This document shows positions 60,653-64,000 of a stretch of 64,000 nucleotides of DNA, piece by piece. Each line of letters starts with the position of its first letter. The stretch's first letter is position 1. The translations under genes and the position numbers were made by a program. The notes under the pieces were generated by a model. That model ran no database searches, was not told where the DNA came from, and saw nothing but the letters and a program-made list of their open reading frames with translations. The stretch lies in NCBI GenBank assembly GCA_964420065.1, contig CAYQQK010000004.1, positions 70,590 to 134,589 of the forward strand, read 5' to 3'. This DNA is from CAYQQK01 sp964420065 (GTDB taxonomy: Bacteria > Bacillota > Dethiobacteria > DTU022).

Positions 60653-61753
60653 GTGGTGTTGCCCGGCGTGGAAGAATTGATTTACCTGAATGCTTTGAAC
60701 CGGCTGCCCTACCTGGGACCGGTCCGTATCGGAGCCCTGGTGAAACATTTTGGAACGGCACGGGCAGCCTGGGAAGCTCCTGCGGGGGACTTGTCCGGGG
60801 TTAATCTTTTGCGGGGTTACTCCGAGCGGATGGCCCGGGAACGGTGCGCGATCGATCCGGAAAAGGAATGGCGCTGCCTGGAAAAGAGCGGGGTCAAAGT
60901 GATTGCCCTGTGTGATCCCGGGTATCCGCCCCTCTTGAAAGCCATTTCACGGCCGCCGCCGTTGCTCTATTACCGGGGGACGTGGTTTGAGGGCGAACAG
61001 CCGGCTCTGGCGATTGTGGGTAGCCGGCGCTGCACCGCCTACGGGCGGGAGGTTACGCGTCGTCTGGCCAAGGAACTGGCAGTACTGGGTTTTACCGTAG
61101 TGAGCGGGATGGCCCTGGGGGTGGACACCGAAGCTCACCGGGGCGCCCTGGAAAGCGGCGGTCGCACGATCGCCGTGCTCGGATGCGGGGTAGATATCTG
61201 CTATCCTTCCAGCGCCGCCCGTCTGAAGGCGCAAATTGCCGTGGGTGGGGTGGTCACGAGCGAGTTTCCGTTGGGTACCGCTCCATTGCCCCAGCATTTT
61301 CCGCAGCGCAATCGGATCATCAGCGGTCTCTCGCTGGGCACGGTGGTGGTGGAGGCCCCCGCTAAAAGTGGCGCTTTGATCACCGCTAATTATGCTTGTG
61401 AACAGAACCGCGAGGTTTTTGCGGTACCCGGCAACGTGAACAGCCCCTACAGCCGGGGCTGCCATCGCTTGATCAAGGAAGGAGCCTGCCTGGTGGAAAC
61501 GGTTGAAGATATTCTGGCGGAATTGACGATCGGGCCGGTGGCCGTGCCGCTGCCGGATCCGGCCACAACGAAAATCAACCTTCCTCCGGGCGAGCAGGAG
61601 ATATTAAATCTGATCCCGTACCAGCCGGTGTCGCTGGACTGGCTGGTACGGGAAAGCGGTCTTTCCGTGGAACAGGCGGGAGTCCTGGTTTTGAGTCTGG
61701 AGTTAAAGGGTTTTTTGCGGCAACTGCCCGGCAAATATTTGGTCCGGGTTTAG
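60653..61753 (+). CDS. dprA: DNA processing protein DprA (Smf)
   Basis: About 366 residues. A short N-terminal helical domain is followed by the Rossmann core (AIVGSRRCTAYGREVTRRLAKELA, VVSGMALGVDTEAHRGAL, AVLGCGVDICYP, SEFPLGTAPLPQHFPQRNRII) and a C-terminal winged helix (ILNLIPYQPVSLDWLVRESGLSVEQ). It loads RecA on incoming single-stranded DNA in transformation. GTG 60653 is used here, but no good ribosome site marks the start. Confidence 0.94.
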   Translation: MVLPGVEELIYLNALNRLPYLGPVRIGALVKHFGTARAAWEAPAGDLSGVNLLRGYSERMARERCAIDPEKEWRCLEKSGVKVIALCDPGYPPLLKAISRPPPLLYYRGTWFEGEQPALAIVGSRRCTAYGREVTRRLAKELAVLGFTVVSGMALGVDTEAHRGALESGGRTIAVLGCGVDICYPSSAARLKAQIAVGGVVTSEFPLGTAPLPQHFPQRNRIISGLSLGTVVVEAPAKSGALITANYACEQNREVFAVPGNVNSPYSRGCHRLIKEGACLVETVEDILAELTIGPVAVPLPDPATTKINLPPGEQEILNLIPYQPVSLDWLVRESGLSVEQAGVLVLSLELKGFLRQLPGKYLVRV

Positions 61754-61856
61754 GCCGATCGCAAGCGTTCAAGTTTAAACGGACCGGTTTAACGGGGGGA
61801 TAACGGATTTCCCTTAGCAATACCGGGACCGTGGTGTTAGATTAAGGAGGGGTAGC

Positions 61857-63944
61857 ATGAGCTACCTGGTCATTGTCGAATCCCCGTCCAAGGCCCGCAC
61901 CATCAGCCGCTTTTTGGGACGTCGCTACCGGGTCAAGGCTTCTCAAGGGCATCTGATCGACCTGCCCAAAAGCCGTCTCGGGATCGATGTCGACAACGAT
62001 TTTTCGCCCCGCTATATCACAATTCGGGGCAAAGGGAAAATACTGAAGGAGCTGCGGGAGGCCGGCAAAAAGGCCAAAAAGATTTACCTCGCTGCCGACC
62101 CTGATCGTGAGGGAGAGGCGATCTGCTGGCATCTGAGCCAAGCCCTGGGGCTGATCGATGAAACACCCTGCCGGGTCGAATTCAACGAGATCACTTCGGA
62201 GGCAATCAAACGGGCTTTCAAGGAGCCGCGCCCGATTGACCTGCACCGGGTGGACGCCCAGCAGGCGCGGCGTATTCTGGACCGGCTTGTCGGTTACCAG
62301 ATCAGCCCCCTGTTATGGCGCAAGGTTCGCGGCGGATTAAGCGCCGGCCGGGTCCAGTCGGTGGCGGTGCGTTTGATTTGCGACCGGGAAGATGAGATCA
62401 ACAATTTTTTACCCCGGGAATACTGGACCCTGGAGGCGCTCCTTGAGGCCGGGAACGGGATTCGTTTCAAAGCTTCCCTTGGCGCATACCGCGGTTCCAA
62501 AATCGAGCCGGCGAGCAGGGAAGAGGCCGGAGAGGTCATGGAAGCGGTGCGGGACAAGTCGTTCACGGTGCGCCGGGTGCGCAAAAACGTGCGCCGCCGC
62601 CGCCCTTCACCCCCTTTCAACACCAGCACCTTGCAACAGGATGCGTCATCCAAACTTGGGTTTAGCGGGTCGCGGACGATGGCCGTGGCACAACAACTGT
62701 ACGAGGGGATCAAGCTCCGTAAGGAGGAAACGGTGGGCCTGGTGACCTATATTCGCACCGATTCCTTCCGGATCTCCCGTCCGGCCGGTGAAGAAGCGCG
62801 TCTCCTGATCGGTGAACGGTTTGGGCCGGATTTTGTACCGGAAAAACCGCCGGTATATCGTTCCCGCCGGGGAGCGCAAGAGGCTCACGAGGCGATCCGC
62901 CCCACGGCGGCTTTCCGAGATCCGGAAACGGTGCAATCGTTTTTGACCCGGGATCAGTTTCGTCTTTACCGGTTGATCTGGGATCGCTTCATGGCCAGTC
63001 AAATGGCCCCGGCCCGGTATGATCTGGTTACTGTGCGCATCGATGCCGGGGAATACACCTTCCGGGCCTCCGGAAGCACTCTCCGTTTTCCCGGGTTCAT
63101 GGTCCTTTACAAGGATCGGAAAACAGAAGAAGATCGCACCTTGCCTCCATTGGAGGAAGGGCAGGATCTGCGGCTGATTGAGCTGTTACCGGAACAGCAT
63201 TTTACCCAGCCTCCGCCTCGTTACAGCGAAGCCTCTTTGATCAAAACGTTGGAGGAACAGGGCATCGGCCGTCCGAGCACTTACGCTCCTACCCTGCAGA
63301 CCATCGGCAGCAGGGGCTATGTTGAGAGGGAAAATAAGGTTTTCCGACCGACCGCATTGGGACGAGTCGTGGTAGAGTTGCTCAAGGAGTATTTTCCGGA
63401 AGTGATCGACGTGGGCTTTACCGTACGTATGGAACACCAGTTGGATGAAATTGCCGGAGGCAAGGCCGGGCGCAACGAGGTGCTGCATGAATTTTACCGG
63501 CCGTTTCAAAAACGATTGCAAGTGGCCGAACGGGAAATAGAAAAGATTGAACTTACACCCGAAACAAGTGATGAAGTATGTCCCGAGTGCGGCCGGAACC
63601 TGGTCTATCGTCATGGCCGTTTTGGACGGTTTCTGGCCTGTCCGGGTTTCCCGGAATGTCGTTTCACCAAACGGGAAAAACCGCGGGAAATTGGAGTTGA
63701 CTGCCCCCTCGACGGGGGGGCGCTGGTGGAACGCCGCAGTAAACGCGGCCGCATTTTTTACGGTTGTGCCAACTATCCCCGGTGTCATTTTGCTTTATGG
63801 CAAAAGCCGTTGCCGACAAAGTGCCCGCAGTGCGGCAGCCTGATGGTAGAGTCGGCCTCACGCCGTAAACCGCCGGCCAAGCTCTGTTCCAACAAAGAAT
63901 GCGGTTACAGTGAACCCTTCCCGGCCGCCCGTAAAAAAGAATAA
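61857..63944 (+). CDS. topA: DNA topoisomerase I
   Basis: 695 residues. The Toprim domain opens with YLVIVESPSKARTISRFLG and contains AADPDREGEAICWH; the active-site Tyr is in LVTYIRTDSFRIS; ALIKTLEEQGIGRPSTYAPT is typical. Three C-terminal zinc ribbons follow (CPECGRN..CPGFPEC, CPLDGG..CANYPRC, CPQCGS..CSNKEC; the second begins with a single Cys and is degenerate). It relaxes negative supercoils. GGAGGGG precedes the ATG; dprA-topA is the usual order. Confidence 0.97.
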   Translation: MSYLVIVESPSKARTISRFLGRRYRVKASQGHLIDLPKSRLGIDVDNDFSPRYITIRGKGKILKELREAGKKAKKIYLAADPDREGEAICWHLSQALGLIDETPCRVEFNEITSEAIKRAFKEPRPIDLHRVDAQQARRILDRLVGYQISPLLWRKVRGGLSAGRVQSVAVRLICDREDEINNFLPREYWTLEALLEAGNGIRFKASLGAYRGSKIEPASREEAGEVMEAVRDKSFTVRRVRKNVRRRRPSPPFNTSTLQQDASSKLGFSGSRTMAVAQQLYEGIKLRKEETVGLVTYIRTDSFRISRPAGEEARLLIGERFGPDFVPEKPPVYRSRRGAQEAHEAIRPTAAFRDPETVQSFLTRDQFRLYRLIWDRFMASQMAPARYDLVTVRIDAGEYTFRASGSTLRFPGFMVLYKDRKTEEDRTLPPLEEGQDLRLIELLPEQHFTQPPPRYSEASLIKTLEEQGIGRPSTYAPTLQTIGSRGYVERENKVFRPTALGRVVVELLKEYFPEVIDVGFTVRMEHQLDEIAGGKAGRNEVLHEFYRPFQKRLQVAEREIEKIELTPETSDEVCPECGRNLVYRHGRFGRFLACPGFPECRFTKREKPREIGVDCPLDGGALVERRSKRGRIFYGCANYPRCHFALWQKPLPTKCPQCGSLMVESASRRKPPAKLCSNKECGYSEPFPAARKKE

Positions 63945-64000
63945 AGCCGGAGCGGACGGCATGATTCGGGGAAGACAGAATTGTTGAAATTATTATTCCT

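Noticed and set aside
1..64000. CRISPR arrays, insertion sequences or prophage genes
   Set aside because: No regularly spaced repeats, transposase, integrase or phage structural motifs were recognised on either strand.
63945..64000. Start of a gene after topA (trmFO often follows)
   Set aside because: Only a few codons could be present and no recognisable sequence or firm start is visible.

Overview
The window reads as a chromosomal segment of a GC-rich, endospore-forming, probably anaerobic Firmicute of the class Clostridia (Peptococcaceae/Desulfotomaculum/Moorella-like; this placement is inference). The evidence is the set of sporulation and germination genes (Ger(x)C-like protein, spoVS, SleB-like hydrolase), the Gram-positive gene orders (yceD-rpmF-plsX-fabHDG-acpP-fabF-rnc, then spoVS-smc-ftsY, ylxM-ffh-rpsP-khpA-rimM-trmD-rplS-lepB-rbgA-rnhB-yraN, dprA-topA), the redox repressor Rex, a T-box leader, a c-di-AMP riboswitch, sigma-54 control and oxygen-sensitive or corrinoid-type enzymes (radical-SAM aminomutase, short MetE-like methyltransferase, B12 mutase). 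No phage, IS element, CRISPR array or rRNA is visible.

Positions 1-16,118 are the accessory part. After the tail of a germinant-receptor operon comes a minus-strand gene for a class III aminotransferase fused to a cyanobacterial-type acyl-ACP reductase. Divergent from it is a PAS/sigma-54 activator that appears to start at CTG, followed by a sigma-54 promoter driving a nitrilase, a small membrane protein, a sodium:solute symporter and an unknown protein. After terminators and a tRNA-Leu(UAG) comes a second operon: a sigma-54-activator homologue whose AAA+ catalytic motifs are nearly all destroyed, a succinyl-CoA-synthetase-like pair, and a two-subunit B12-dependent acyl-CoA mutase with an altered substrate pocket and a diverged CoA-binding N terminus.

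Positions 16,170-21,100 are a T-box-controlled argCJBD operon for ornithine/arginine precursors. Positions 21,100-25,580 hold small conserved genes (DUF456, nucleotidyltransferase, lipoprotein, bifunctional nuclease, DUF503, MnmM-like methyltransferase) and rex. Positions 25,660-32,550 form the fatty-acid synthesis operon, led by a strong promoter and including a short rpmF. Positions 32,680-45,274 are the chromosome segregation, SRP, ribosome maturation and tRNA modification block, interrupted by a minus-strand TauE/SafE permease between ftsY and ylxM.

Positions 45,275-64,000 contain a c-di-AMP riboswitch upstream of a LysM/SleB-like wall hydrolase, then a LOG-like protein, an archaeal-type phosphoglycerate mutase, ogt, the comM-type ATPase, a UvrD-like helicase, citramalate synthase, a core MetE-like methyltransferase, three M42 aminopeptidases in tandem, a radical-SAM aminomutase whose substrate residues point to glutamate rather than lysine, dprA and topA.

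The most promising undescribed material is the aminotransferase-acyl reductase fusion and the operon pairing a catalytically dead sigma-54 activator homologue with an atypical acyl-CoA mutase. Functions, specificities and start sites were judged by reading the sequence; no database search was run.
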